DNA of 64,000 nt from Mermis nigrescens. Lineage: Eukaryota; Nematoda; Enoplea; Mermithida; Mermithidae. Positions within the stretch are counted from its first letter, which is position 1; every line of letters begins with the position of its first letter. A program made the translations under genes and the position numbers. This document shows positions 12,180 to 23,531 of this stretch, in pieces. The notes below the pieces were generated by a model. That model searched no databases. It saw only the letters and a program-made list of their open reading frames with translations, and was not told the DNA's origin. Where the stretch lies: positions 5,143,886 through 5,207,885 of the forward strand of contig JAVLUZ010000340.1 of the NCBI GenBank assembly GCA_036768485.1, read 5' to 3'.

Positions 12180-13440
12180 GCTAAAATGGAACACAATTAG
12201 GTGTGGTTTATTTGAAAAAAGATAATAAAAAATTCACTGTAGATGCTTTTTTGTTTATCTTTACACTCAATACTGACTGTGTAAAGAACGTGGAAAGTTT
12301 TGGCATAACGCTATAACATATAACAAATTTTGTTACTTTTTTCCAAGGCTTGTAGACAACGCAGATTAAATGATTCACACTAATTCATGGCATAGATTTG
12401 CAGAGGAAGGAATTCTCCAGATGACCCTTTTTTGTTTGTTGAATTTCGCATTAGTTCTCATTGGGAGTGTAAAGAGTGTGAAAATCTGGGGTGAAAAAAC
12501 ATATTTTGGTCGAGTTTTCGACTTGTTTATGTCTGCCAACAACTCCGGTTATGAATCCCAAGAAATTTTTTCTAATAGAAATGTACTACGGTTTATAGGC
12601 TACTTTCTGCTTATCAGCTAACTTTTTTACACTCAATACGGAGTTGGATCTAGGGGTTTAAACTTTAAACTGTAGTGGATGGTGTAAAAGACAGATTTTG
12701 TCTAAGATTTCTCCGCCAAGTTCTTCGATTATAAGTAGGGACAAATTATATCAAATAAAAATAAAGCTTAATCTAATGGCTACACGACGCAGAAAACCGC
12801 GTTTAAAATTCGCAATACTGAGTTATTTATGGGGGTGTGAAGTTCGAAATTAGGGGTGCACAATGGACGAAAAAACACGTTTTTTCCTATTTTGATTAGT
12901 AAATATGTCTAATATTTTGCGGAACAGAAGTTATTCACATACAAACAAAGTACGACTCAGAGGCTACAGGTAGGCCCAAACCGAATTTCTTTACACTCAA
13001 TGGGGCATTATGTTCAGATTTGTAAAGTTTACAATGTGGTGGACGGTGGAAAATATGCACGTTTTTGTCCGTTTCTTTGTTCGCCACTTTCTCCGTTTAG
13101 AAGTGGGATAGGTCAAATGGAATAAAAATAAATTTCTTTTGAAGCGGTACACGTCACAGCAAATTTATTTCATTCACATCAATATTTAGCTTTTTTGGGA
13201 AGTGTAAAGTGAAAAACCGGGTGTGTTAACCGTGTTTCTGTCTTGTTTTTTTCTGCCAACTTCTCCAGTTATGAGTCTGGACATGATCTCAAGTCTAAAA
13301 ATGTACCAGGAATCAAATGTGCTACGCCAGTAAGGCGCGTTTTTTACGTTCAGTAGTAGCGTAAAGTGGTTCAGATCTAATATTTATTTGTCTTCAGGCC
13401 ATTGTGGAGACTACATTTTTTCATGAATGTTGATCGTAAT
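12180..13440. repeat. Degenerate tandem repeat, period about 175-180 bp
   Basis: Recurring landmarks TTTACACTCAATAC, GGTGTAAAG, GAAAAAACACGTTTT and CTGCCAACTTCTCCGGTTAT. The last occurs near 12534, 12712, 13079 and 13252, consistent with one or two periods of about 175-180 bp. Confidence 0.6.
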
Positions 13441-13960
13441 ATAGGAGTAATATCAGAATTACAAATCCGACTAAAATCTTCTCTACACTCTGTGGTTGTG
13501 AAAAGTTTACACTGCAAATTAGAGCCTTGCTGAAGCTTAATATTTTTTAAAATGTTCTACGTAAGGTCAAAATTACGAATCTGACTGTTAGTTTTCTCTA
13601 CACCCAGTAGTTGTGTAAGGTTTGCACTATGCATTTATTGTTAATGTGTAGTTTACACTACACATTTCATTTATTGTTAATGTGTAGTTTACACTACACA
13701 TTTATTTTACTTACACATTTTTTTTACTTCCAGAGCGTTGCAAAACGTAAATTTTTTTCAAAATATGTTCCGTAAGGCCAGGATTACGAATCTGACTGTA
13801 TGTTTCCTTTAACCCCAGTAGTTATGTAAAGTTTACACTGAAAATTGAATTTAGTTTCAAAGAGTTGCAAAACCTTAATTATTTTTTCAAAATGTTCCAT
13901 TTAACGTCATGATAACGAATTTGAGCGTAAGTGTTCTTTAAACCAAATAGTTACGAAAAT
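13440..13960. repeat. Tandem repeat, period about 115-130 bp, with internal palindrome duplication
   Basis: The landmark ATTACGAATCTGAC recurs at about 13455, 13571, 13782 and 13910, followed each time by an AGTAGTTGTGTAAAGTTTACACT-like stretch. The one long unit contains a duplicated palindromic segment TGTGTAGTTTACACTACACA (about 13640-13710). Confidence 0.6.
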
Positions 13961-14135
13961 TTTATGCTGAAAGCCTTTGATCTGTTCAAATAAGTTAAGG
14001 CTATCTTGTTTAAAGAGGATAATGCTGATGTTCATAACAATATTCTTTTCCGCGTTCTTGGACTGCTGTCATTATCGTGGCATGTTAGCGTATGTGTTTA
14101 CTGACTGATTCACTCAAATCATGCTCATTAAAAGT

Positions 14136-15376
14136 AGGGTACTAGCAAAGAAAAATGCTATACTTGGGATTGTGGATTATTGAGAATGTAAAAGGAGGAG
14201 ACTAGGAAAAAAGCTACCTATGTATATGCCTAAAATCGCAAAATCTGCTGAAAATCACACTTTCTCTAAGCAACGCAAAAACTCGAAGTATATCCGGCGG
14301 TCTAAAAAAGTTTAACCTTCTGCAGATAATTATGCTTCAGATATTGGTGTGTAAAGATAATTTAAAATATATACTTTGTAAATTGCTTGAAAGTTGCAAC
14401 GCTGACTTGCTTCGTAACGTGATTGATGAGAAAACTAACTGCAAGTTTTAAAGGTGTTTTATTTTGTTACCATGAGCATTATAGCAAGCAAACCTGGCGT
14501 CAATTGGTTAGTGCACACAATCCTTGCGGGCATGCAAATGAATCTACATTTAGTCTGTTTTACGAAAGCTTGCGCGTTTCCTACTGCTTTAAACTAACAA
14601 TGTCTTCGATTGTCTTGAGGACATCGATGTGTGCTATTTCATTCAATTGGCTTGCAAAGCCGCTCCTAGTTTACTCCATCTAATTACTCATAGCTAGTGC
14701 ATAGCTAACTTGCTGCTTTTTCAATCGTTTTTTAGTTCAATAGTTTATTTCAATCTGCAGGCCGCAGAATATTCGATTTTTCGCGTTGCATAGAAAAAGT
14801 CTGATTTTTAACAGATTATGCGATTTTAGGCATATACATAGGTAGCTTTTTCCTAGTCCCCCCGTTTACATCCTTAATAATTCACAATCCCAAGCAGTGT
14901 TTTTTTCTGCATAAGTTCCGTTCGTACATACATGTACAAAAGATGGTCCCCAAAAGTACTTTGTTCATTTTGTACACACAAACTTTGAGGTAATATAATA
15001 TGGTACAATAGCGATTTTAGTGTGGTAAAAACAGAGTTGTTCGAATTTTAGTTATGTATTTTAGCTAATTTCTGGGTATCTAAAAGCAAAAATCACTAAG
15101 AATCGTCTTAAAACGATTTGACATTTTTACTTTTGAAATGCAATGTCTGACATTATAAAGATATATAGAATACACAATTACTCATTTCCGAAAATTTTTG
15201 CGAATTTTAGACCTTTTTTTCGCAATTTTTCTCTACCCAAAAATCTTAACACATGTACAAAGACGGTCCAGAAAAGTCTTTGTACATCGGGAAAAATCTT
15301 TGCCGAGTACAAAAAACGATACCAAGTATATTCGCCTTTCTTTTGTTTCATTGGAGCATTTTTCTTTAGTAGTCAC
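14136..15376. mobile_element. Foldback element D (long inverted arms)
   Basis: The left arm (about 14136-14300) is mirrored by the right arm (about 14775-14894, resuming at 15319). Landmarks such as GCCTAAAATCGCAAAATCTG appear in inverted orientation. The right arm is split by a family A insertion, and the intact left arm shows the empty site. An 86-codon open frame at 14423-14683 in the centre resembles no known protein to me. Confidence 0.6.
14895..15318 (-). mobile_element. hAT-like MITE family A inserted in element D
   Basis: Left end CAGTGTTTTTTTCTG; TSD ATCCCAAG (14887-14894) and ATACCAAG (15319-15326), one mismatch. Internal TGTACAAAGACGG and TGTACATCGGGAAAAATCTT match the other copies. 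Confidence 0.75.
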
Positions 15377-15579
15377 TCGAAAATCGATGACGAACGCCAT
15401 TATTTTGATTATGTCAATCATTCAATATTCTAGAAATATTTTGTGTCATGAAGAGGTAGCGAACTAACGATAAATCAAAAATAAAAAGGAAATAAATAAA
15501 TAAAATCCGAAGTGAAATCCTGTATACGGGCGCGTTATTCACAAGATATTCATGTGCATTTTTCGTAACGCTCACCCAC

Positions 15580-16165
15580 CTAACGTTATGAGTTGTGTCG
15601 GGCGGCGTCGAGTCGTACGAGCACGCGCTATCGAGCGATTCGTACAACGAATCAGCCGACGATTCGACGACGCGACGATGACTCGCCGGCGCTGCGGCCG
15701 CCGACGATTCGCTGAAATGATCGCGTCGCCGTCGCGAATAAAATCGCCGTTGTCCGTCGTCCGCGTCGTCTACGTCGGCAAATCCGCTCGACGACCAGCT
15801 GTCATCGAGCCGACGGCGCGTTGTCGTCGACGGCGGCCGATTTTGGTCGCCGGACGCCGATTTGTTCGCCGTAGCCCGCGGTGCCGCCACCGCCGCCGCC
15901 ATCAATTTCTTGATGTGCTTCAGGGTCAACGGCGAGTCGACGTCGTCTGACAACGACGACGACGCCGATTGGGGCGCCATCGTCGTCGCCGGCGGCGGCG
16001 GCAACGTCGGCGATGCCGCGGCGACGACAACGTCGTCGGAAAGACCCGAATCTCGGCTCTGATAGAGGCCCGGCGAACAAGGCGACGCGGAAGAAGACGG
16101 CGAACGGGCTGTCATAGAAGGCAGCAATAGGCTGTCCGTCGAACTCGTCACAGTCTGACGCTGAG
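15580..16165 (-). CDS. ARHGAP20-like: Exon 13: Ser/Asp/Ala-rich tail
   Basis: The longest exon (586 nt), after a TTCGATTAG acceptor. It encodes a disordered-looking tail rich in Ser, Asp, Ala, Pro and Arg: QRQTVTSSTDSLLLPSMTAR near the start, an SRDSGLSDDVVV motif, a PPPPATT patch, DSPLTLKHIKKLMAAAVAA, and SLYESLDSACSY near the end. The S-R-D-S-G-L-S-D pattern resembles a phosphorylatable degron-like motif, but that is only a resemblance. Two donors overlap: AG|GTGGGT (end 15580) and TGG|GTGAGC (end 15576). Only the first gives the phase exon 14 needs. It is strikingly GC- and CpG-rich against its AT-rich flanks. Confidence 0.85.
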
Positions 16166-18490
16166 CTAATCGAATAAAATAAATTAACAAGCCTATTTCA
16201 TTTTTTAAGCATATGCGCGCAAGGTAAAACTTTTAGGGAAGGGTGAAGATCAAAAAGTTGGAGATATATAGCTAAGTGCTTTGTAGAACACGATTCTATA
16301 TTGAAAAAACGATGGTATCGCGTTAGAAAGCATTGTTTTCGAGCATTCATGGCAAATATAGATAGCCTTTTTTGATTCATAGCCATATAGCCTTCTTGAA
16401 TTACTCGTATGAGTAAAATCTCAAGCCCTTTCTAATATCAGGAAAACGACTATAAATCCCATTGAGACTCAGAAAACACGACTGTATAGCATTTATGAAT
16501 TCACACGGTATGCTTCTGGGTCCATAGAAGGCTATATAGCTAGTTTTCTGAGCCCTAAAAAGGCTATACAGCAAGAATTTCAAACAAAATTACCATATAG
16601 CTATCAGTTTTTTTAAGCTCAAACAGGAGTAATACCCCTCCACTCCCCATACCTATGGTTGTTTTTAAGCATCCTTAGTTTTTTAGCATTTTTTCAAGCA
16701 TTCGTTCTGTGGTAAAGACTTATATTGGAAATAGCGTAGAAGGGCAAAGAGCATGGGGGGTAACGCAACAGAAGACAAGCGAGTCACGATAATGAACTTT
16801 TTCTACGATTGCTCTAGTAAACAGTTAGGTAGGTAAGTCAACGTCACTTAGCCTAAATTTATTCAAGTTGGTGTAAAAAACTACAAAATCAGGTCCAGAC
16901 GGAAATGAACTTACGAAAAAAATGATATTTAAAATAGTTTAAAAAATTAAGTACGATTGAGCAATTTGTGGATAACGAAAAATGTTGCCAGAAAAATTTT
17001 CGAGTCTATTGTAGAGCGTCTAATTCATTCGTCTAAATTTCCACTCAGCTGTCATTTTACCGCGAAGGATATCGATCTTTTCATATGAATTACATACATA
17101 CATAGGTAAGCTGAGCTCAAACAGGAGTAATACCCCTCCACTCCTTTACTTTTAGTTACACTTTTAAGTATCTAAATAAAACAAGGTCACAAATAGACAT
17201 TTTCTCCGATAAAACTCAACTTGAAATCGAATTTCATCGTCCATTCCTTCCAAACAAAAATTTGCCTCTCACGTGCGAAACAGCGTTTTTTTGGCGTTTT
17301 CGCGTTGCCTATTTTTATTTAAAATCGTTCTAGGCACAACATTTTTTCAAAAAATTTTGAAATTTTTGTCAATTTCGCTCGAAAAATCATTAAGTTTCTT
17401 TGATTTTGGATAAAAATCTGGAGCGAAGCGCCGGAAAATACAAATGAAGCGCAAAAACATTTAGAAGTTTGAATTACTGCTCGATCTCCTTAATCTGCAT
17501 AATTTTACGCAAAACGTCTAAATTTTCAAAATTTATGCTTGAAAATAGAAGAAAACTGTGCCGAAAAAGCTATGTCCGCTCTTGAAATCGTTTTAAAACC
17601 GTTTCCCTGAGCAAAAATATGACTTCCAGACCGCCAAGAAAGTAAATAGATGTCATAATTTGAGAAATTCTGATCATTGACGGTCAAAATCATTGCAAAT
17701 GAAATATCTATTCTTTATCTCGCCTATTATTTCAAGTCAATGGGGTGGGGGGGTGCGGCTCGACCGCCCCCTCCACTCCTTAAATCCATCTATGATGGTC
17801 TGGTCATCACATACTACGGTGACCATAAAGTTTTACCACGCGAAAGATCAATGTGATCTTTCTTCAGATTGTTGAAATTTCATTTAAACTAAAAGTGAAA
17901 TTTACCAAATAAAATAACCGTTTCCGGTCACATTTTATGCATTAACCTACTTTTTATGAAAACAGATAGAAAGTATACTTATTATTTCAATACAAATTAA
18001 AATTTCCACAGTAAATTGACCTGATACAATTGAAAATTTTCAAATGAACCGGATGTTTACACTTTATGCACACAAATTTTCCTGCAGCTTTTTACACTCC
18101 ATTAAATTCATCGGACATAACCTAATTATCCGAAATTTTAAGCAAAAATATATAATCCCCGCAGACCCCTCTTAATTTATATGCCCATTTGCGTCCTTAA
18201 TGATTATATCAATTGTTCATATGATAGCGCATAAAATTCTCATGGAACATTGAGCTCCTAATATCGTATTAATAGAAACCAGTCGTTGCTTAAATTTTTT
18301 TACATAGAAATCAAGTTTTCGGCCGACAGGCTGCAAAATGAGCTAAATTTTTCCCTTTAAGATCATAAATTTGATTGAGAATCTGGCAAAATTTACCGAT
18401 AGCATAAAAAAGGCTTTCAACCGAAAAATTTCTACTTGCCTAGCCTTCTTAAAATCAACTGCATTGCAAAAAATTAGTTATTCATATTAC
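16166..18490 (-). other. Intron 12: element L copy and degenerate family B
   Basis: Contains element L (16197-16665), an L end fragment near 17110-17145 and a worn family B copy (about 17221-17785). No exon seen in the remainder. Confidence 0.55.
16197..16665 (+). repeat. Dispersed repeat L, copy 1
   Basis: Shares with 39716-40140 and the reversed copy around 36530-37430 the landmarks GGCTATATAGCTAGTTTTCT, AAAAAGGCTATACAGCA, and an end near GGAGTAATACCCCTCC. No coding potential. Confidence 0.6.
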
Positions 18491-18591
18491 CAGACGAGTC
18501 ATAATCGTCTTCGGAATCGGGCTTCAATACTGGCTGTTCTGGCAAATCTCCAAGCAACGTCAATAATTCTTTGCCAAACAATTCAGTCGCA
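18491..18591 (-). CDS. ARHGAP20-like: Exon 12: end of RhoGAP domain and start of tail
   Basis: A 101-nt exon (1 + 99 + 1) between ATAATTTGTAG and TCTG|GTAATA. It encodes ATELFGKELLTLLGDLPEQP, the last RhoGAP helix after F-L-I-E-N, then an acidic stretch PDSEDDYDSS that opens the tail. Exon 11 leaves AA and exon 13 needs a one-base lead, so an exon with exactly these phases had to exist in this interval. The final G joins CT of exon 13 to make Ala. Confidence 0.88.
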
Positions 18592-19503
18592 CTACAAATT
18601 ATAAGAATGTGTATAATCTTAGATGATAATTAAAAAGCAATGACTAGAAAATAAAGAAGTCAACACTTGTTAAAATAGCTGCCTAAAAACTTTTTGTAAA
18701 CAAATTTTAAAAATGCTTGTGAAATTTCCGCATCCCATAATACACCTGCTTGACAACCTGGCCAATAAGCAGATATGCACGTGGGGGGAGTTTGGGGTTC
18801 TATACTTCTAGAATAGAAAAATGGGAAATTTTGTGAAGAAAATGAGACAAAATGAAGTCCAAACATGGACAAAATTGAATTGACGTCATATTTTGGCCCA
18901 AAAAATCTTAGTTTTTGACCCTCAGACCGGCTGACCCTCGAAGATCGGCCATACTGTGCATCTAAGCCAATAACCACAAAGTGACCTGCAGGTTTTGCAT
19001 CTATGCAACACAGGCGTCACTTGAACATTATTCATGTAAATTTAGTCATTTGACTCACATGAAGATTATTTTATGAGCATCGATTATTTACATAAACGTA
19101 ATGTGAAACGGCCTAAATTTTGGATGACAGCCAAGCCACCTATATGACAGTGCAAACGGACTTATTTTTTATCAAAAATTGCCGTTTTAATCTTTTTACA
19201 GTGTTTTTATATTTTTATTGTCTGTTTTTTTAGAATTTTTTGAAATGTTTTCCTTTAAAAATTTTCAAACTTTCTTAATATTTGCTATTAAATGTTTATG
19301 TTAAAAATGTTACTGTCAATGTTAAAAGCTGTTACATATACACACCACTTTTTCATTAAACAAAAAAGGCTCGAAAAAAAGTTTTCGTTTAAGAAAATAA
19401 CAAAATTTGAAATTTTTAGGGAGGCCGACTTTGCGTGAGAAATCCCCAACACATTCCGCTTTAACATGTACGAGAGCAGTAAGAAATAGATGCAATAAAT
19501 TAC
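18592..19503 (-). other. Intron 11
   Basis: Contains a dispersed-repeat fragment (about 18740-18985, with GTGGGGGGAGTTTGGG and AATGGGAAATTTTGTG). No other exon seen. Confidence 0.5.
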
Positions 19504-19719
19504 TTTTCTATAAGAAATTGCACAACGTCCGCTGCCTTACGACCATTAATATCGCCAATAAGGTGCGTAAAAGCGTTGTTGAGCAGACTGGGTGCTATGC
19601 AAACGCTTAAGTTATAGCTATTCATCTGATTAACAAATTCGTTGGCTGACACGTGGTACAGCAAACACATCAGATGGCGCAACATTTCGTAATTAGCTTT
19701 GGGAAGTCGAGCCAAAAGC
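19504..19719 (-). CDS. ARHGAP20-like: Exon 11: RhoGAP domain, N-L-x-x-x-x-x-P-x-L-L segment
   Basis: A 216-nt exon between ACTGATTGTAG and AGAAAA|GTAATT. It encodes LLARLPKANYEMLRHLMCLL, YHVSANEFVNQM, then NSYNLSVCIAPSLL and a final AADVVQFLIE. The L-P-x-x-N-x-x-x-L-x-x-L helix and the Asn of N-L-S-V-C-I-A-P-S-L-L are hallmark RhoGAP positions; that Asn is part of the conserved active-site set. The last two bases (AA) join T of exon 12 to make Asn, giving the usual F-L-I-E-N end. Confidence 0.95.
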
Positions 19720-20917
19720 CTACAATCAGTTATTTTCAATGAAAATCATAATGGAAGGCATGCGAGTAACCAGCCGGGGTAGGAGGGGGGCAAGGGGACA
19801 GCCCTTCCCCGAGGAGATGAAAATTTTTTTATTTTTCACAAGGGTCCCTCAAAGGAGTAGAATAAAAATTCTCGAAGGTTACTAAAAGGACAGCCAAAAT
19901 GTTTTTAGCACACTTTTGAGCGACTAAACTCGAAATTTCCCGGCGATTCGCGCCGGACTTCTTATTTTCTATTATTTTTCTTACATTAGAAGCTCAGACA
20001 TGACTTAAAAACAGTGAATTTGTCAAAATTTTACGACGCGTCGATTCATTTATTTTCTGCATTAGTCTTCGTTGAAAAATTGCAAAATTATCAGCAAAGA
20101 CAAGAATTTCGAAATATGTTAGAGTCAAGCTTGGACTCGATATTGAGAAATTAATTAGGCAGATAGGTTAAACGATAGATTTTTTATATCCGTGTTTGAA
20201 ATCTAGTAAAAAATTTCGATTGAAAAAACATTCCCCTTATCATGGTATAGATCTCGTCGGGAAGCGCTAAAATTGTCATTATTTTCGAGTATCTCATAAA
20301 TTGTCGAAAAGTAGTGATCGACCGGAGATCCGGCTCCGGCTCCGGCCTCCGGCAAATCCGGCCATTTTTTCCACTCCGGTGCTCCGGCCGGAGGACATCC
20401 AAAAATCGGCCGGAGGCCGGAGAATTTTTTCGTTTTTTTGCATAGTGACCGAACGTACTAATGGCTGACATTATGCTTATTAAATTTAGTCAGAGCACAA
20501 TATAATAGCAGAATAAGGAAATAACATCAAATAAAGTGTCTATCACCACCACAATCGTAAAATATTTATTTTTAGAAAAAAACGAAAATGAAAATGAAAC
20601 AAAAATTGTGAAAATCGCTGCAGTAAATTCCTCTTAACACTGGAATTCATCAGGTAGCATAAGATGCAGTCTGGCCTGCACTGCACATGCTATACTGATT
20701 TTCCAGATAATGTTGCTGTCCATTCTGTACGTCATATTCACGGTTCACTGAACATAATATAGTATGTAACGAACCTATGCATATACGGTCAAACACAATC
20801 ATGCTTTAACATCAAATATTGCCTATTGACGCTTTATTCAGGGCAGGCTAAGGAGACGACAGCTTTTTTCTTAATAAAAGCATTGAATAAAATTTTGTTC
20901 AATGTAGTCTATTTTAC

Positions 20918-22590
20918 CAGTTGCGGATCTAGAATTTTCCTAAGGGGGCAGTATCCCTACTTTTCCAAAAACAGCCAAAAATAGGTCCAAAAATTTGCCC
21001 TCAAAGCGCGACATAGCGTTTTTTCAGTGTTTTACATTGTATACTTTCACATAAAATCACTTTTGACGCAATATTTTTCCTAAAAATTTTAAGATTTTAG
21101 ACAATTTTGTCTTAAAAAATCATTAAATTTCTTCGGCTTCAACAAAAACCTGACGCGAAGCGCCGGAAAATTTGTGAAATTAAAGCGAATAGATGTCAAG
21201 AAACATGATTTATTGCTTGATGCGAATTTTAGACCTTTTTTTGCAGTTTTTATCTTCCCAAAAATCTTTGTATATGTACAAAGACGGCCCCGAAAATTCT
21301 TTGTACATCTAGAAAAATCTTTGCCGAACATAAAAAAACCGTGCTTCTAGGTCGCCAAAAAAGTAAATAAATGTCATTAATAGTATCATCCGGCGCATAG
21401 CGCCGGAAAAATTTGAGAAATTATGGTCACTGACGGCCAGAAATCATTGCAAATTGCATATCCATTCTTTAGGATTTTCCAAGGGGGCGGTATCCCAACT
21501 TTTCCTAAAACAGTCAAAAATAGGTACAAAAATTAGCCCTTAACGCGCGAAATAGCGTTTTTTCGGTGTTCTACATTGTGTTCTTTTACATAAAATCACT
21601 TTTAATGCAATATTTTTCTAGAAATTTTGAAAATTTCGACAATTTTATGCGAGAAAATCATTAACTTTCTTTAACTTTATAAAAATCTGGCGGGAAGCGC
21701 CGGAAAACTTGTGAAACCAAGGCGGATAGACGTCTAGAAGCAGTCAGTGTTTTTCGTACAAGGTCCGTTTGTACATGCACAAAAATGGTCCCCAAAAGTC
21801 TTTGTACATTTTGCACACATAAATTTTTAGGTACTATTAAATGGTACAGTAGCGATTTTAGTGTGGTAAAAACAGAATTGTTCAAATTTTGGTGGTGTGT
21901 TTATGTAATTTCTGGGTCTCTTAGGGCAAAAATCACTAAGAATCGTAAAACGGCGCGAAGCGCCGAAAAATTTGACATTTTTCCTTTTGAAATGCGATTT
22001 CTGCCATTATAAAGATATATCGAACACACAATCACTCATTTCGGCGCGAAGCGCCGAAAATGTTTTTCGAAGTACAGACCTTTTTTTGCAATTTCTGTCT
22101 TCCCAAAAAATCTTTGTACATCGGGAAAAAATTTTGCCGAATACGAAAAAAATTGTATCCAGAAGCATGATTTACTGCTAGATTTCTTGTATTTATAGCA
22201 TTTGACGCGGAACATCGAAATTTTCAATCGAAAATAGAAGAAAACTATGCAAAAATAGCTGTTTCTGCTATAAAAATTGTTCTAAAACCTACATGAACAG
22301 ATAATGGCTTCCAGGTCGCCAAGAAAGCAAATAAATCTCATTAATAGGTACATATCATCCGACGCATAGCGCCAGAAAAATTTTGAGAAATTATGGTCGC
22401 TGACGGCCAAAAATCATTGCAAATTGCATATCCATTCTTCATCTCGCCAAATATTTTTGGCCAAGCTGGGGGGCGGCCACCCCCTGCCCTCCCCTTAAAT
22501 CCGCCCCAGCATTCTTTATCTGGCCAAATATTTTTAGCTAGCCAATGGGGGCGGCCGCCCACCCCGCCGTCCCCCTTAAATCCACCCCTG
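20918..22590 (+). mobile_element. Family B composite (two joined B copies carrying A sequences)
   Basis: Starts CAGTTGCGGATCTAG and ends TCCACCCCTG. The flanks TATTTTAC and TATTTCAT agree at six of eight positions, a worn TSD. The first B copy breaks into family A sequence near 21215 and leaves it at ACCGTG|CTTCTAGG. A second B copy begins abruptly near 21471 and carries another A copy (21745-22158). The right terminus is duplicated (22430-22504 and 22505-22590). Confidence 0.65.
21745..22158 (-). mobile_element. hAT-like MITE family A nested in family B
   Basis: Begins CAGTGTTTTTCGTAC and contains both GGCGCGAAGCGCCG hairpins and the TGTACATCGGGAAAA block. The flanking AGAAGCA on both sides is a likely duplication of B sequence. 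The right terminus is decayed. Confidence 0.65.
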
Positions 22591-23421
22591 TATTTCATAT
22601 AACTAACTAGCTGATATGCAGTTAAGATGCATGTGCACTATGGTCTAGGTCCTGGTCACAAAGATGTCCTATCTATCCGCACGTGTAAAATTATATTTCT
22701 CCGGCTCCGGCCTCCGGCTCCGGCTCCGGCCGGAGCAACATGGTTCAATCCGGCTCCGGCCATTTTGGCCGCTCCGGTCGATCACTATCGAAAAGTTCAA
22801 AAATTTTGCACCTTACCTCGCGCCGAAATAAAATCCTGATTACGACCATAATGGAAGGTATATCCCGTCAATAATTTACGGCATCAAACTAAAATTTTAA
22901 GATTTTATGCGCCCACAAAACTTTAGGTTTCAGATTTGCATTAAATGTCAGCGAGATTGACGCCAAGTGTCAAAAATCCATGAATTACTGGCAGAAAAAC
23001 GAATACCAATACGTGCATACATGACTATCATAATGACTTCAATAAATTAAAGTAATATGATAACAATGACAGTTAAAATAAATATCAGTTATACGTGTCA
23101 ATATTAATTGTAGTGGACGACGATAAGCATTACAGCGTACATGCATATAGGGAGGGATGAGAGAGCGAATTACTCCCCGCGCTGAATGGACCAGAAATTA
23201 GGCACTGCCGAGCGATTTTGGCCTTAATTGGATAATTTTTAAGCGATTTCCGACTTACGTAAACTACCTCATAAACGAATTTGCTGTAGTAAAAATCCTG
23301 GATTTCAGCCTTCCCTTACCACATATACTCGATTTTACCCCCTGCCACTCTGACCTTGGCATATACGCATTACAGTAATTAATAAATGAACAGCAATTAG
23401 TTAATAATAATTTTATCTCAC

Positions 23422-23531
23422 TGCTTGGCGCGTAGCAATTTAGCATTCGAATCGAATTCGTCGCACAATATTAACCATTGGGGGAATTCACTCGACATTA
23501 ACAACGAGTCGGGCAAGAGCCGAAGAAATTC
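23422..23531 (-). CDS. ARHGAP20-like: Exon 10: RhoGAP domain, F-L-R-x-L-P segment
   Basis: A 110-nt exon between AAATATCAG and AGCA|GTGAGA. It encodes EFLRLLPDSLLMSSEFPQWL, then ILCDEFDSNAKLLRAK. Joined to exon 9 it completes L-L-K-E-F-L-R-L-L-P, the RhoGAP signature whose Lys and Arg help hold the GTPase and stabilise the active site. The remaining CA joins G of exon 11 to give Gln. It lies in relatively repeat-poor DNA. Confidence 0.93.

Larger units (their letters stand above)
11812..15579 (-). other. Intron 13: degenerate satellites and foldback element D
   Basis: Contains a decayed tandem repeat (12180-13440), a second tandem block (13440-13960) and foldback element D with a nested family A copy. 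No exon seen. Confidence 0.55.
20312..22787. mobile_element. hAT-like element H, copy 2 (with nested B/A composite)
   Basis: Perfect 8-bp TSD TCGAAAAG (20304-20311 and 22788-22795). Ends TAGTGATCGACCGGAG and CTCCGGTCGATCACTA, with inverted arrays of GGCTCC-like hexamers at both ends. Without the nested 1.67-kb insertion and its TSD the element would be about 795 bp, the size of copy 1. Confidence 0.82.
19720..23421 (-). other. Intron 10: element H with nested B/A composite
   Basis: Mostly element H2 (20312-22787) with its nested insertions. A dispersed repeat (about 19790-20290) lies on one side and its end fragment (about 22800-22990) on the other. Nothing recognised between 23000 and 23421. 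Confidence 0.55.

Noticed and set aside
15552..15950. Plus-strand frame of 132 codons opposite exon 13 (also 2403-2648 opposite exon 17, 11336-11737 opposite exon 14)
   Set aside because: Arg/Val-rich shadows caused by GTC/GAC-rich codons of the real minus-strand exons.
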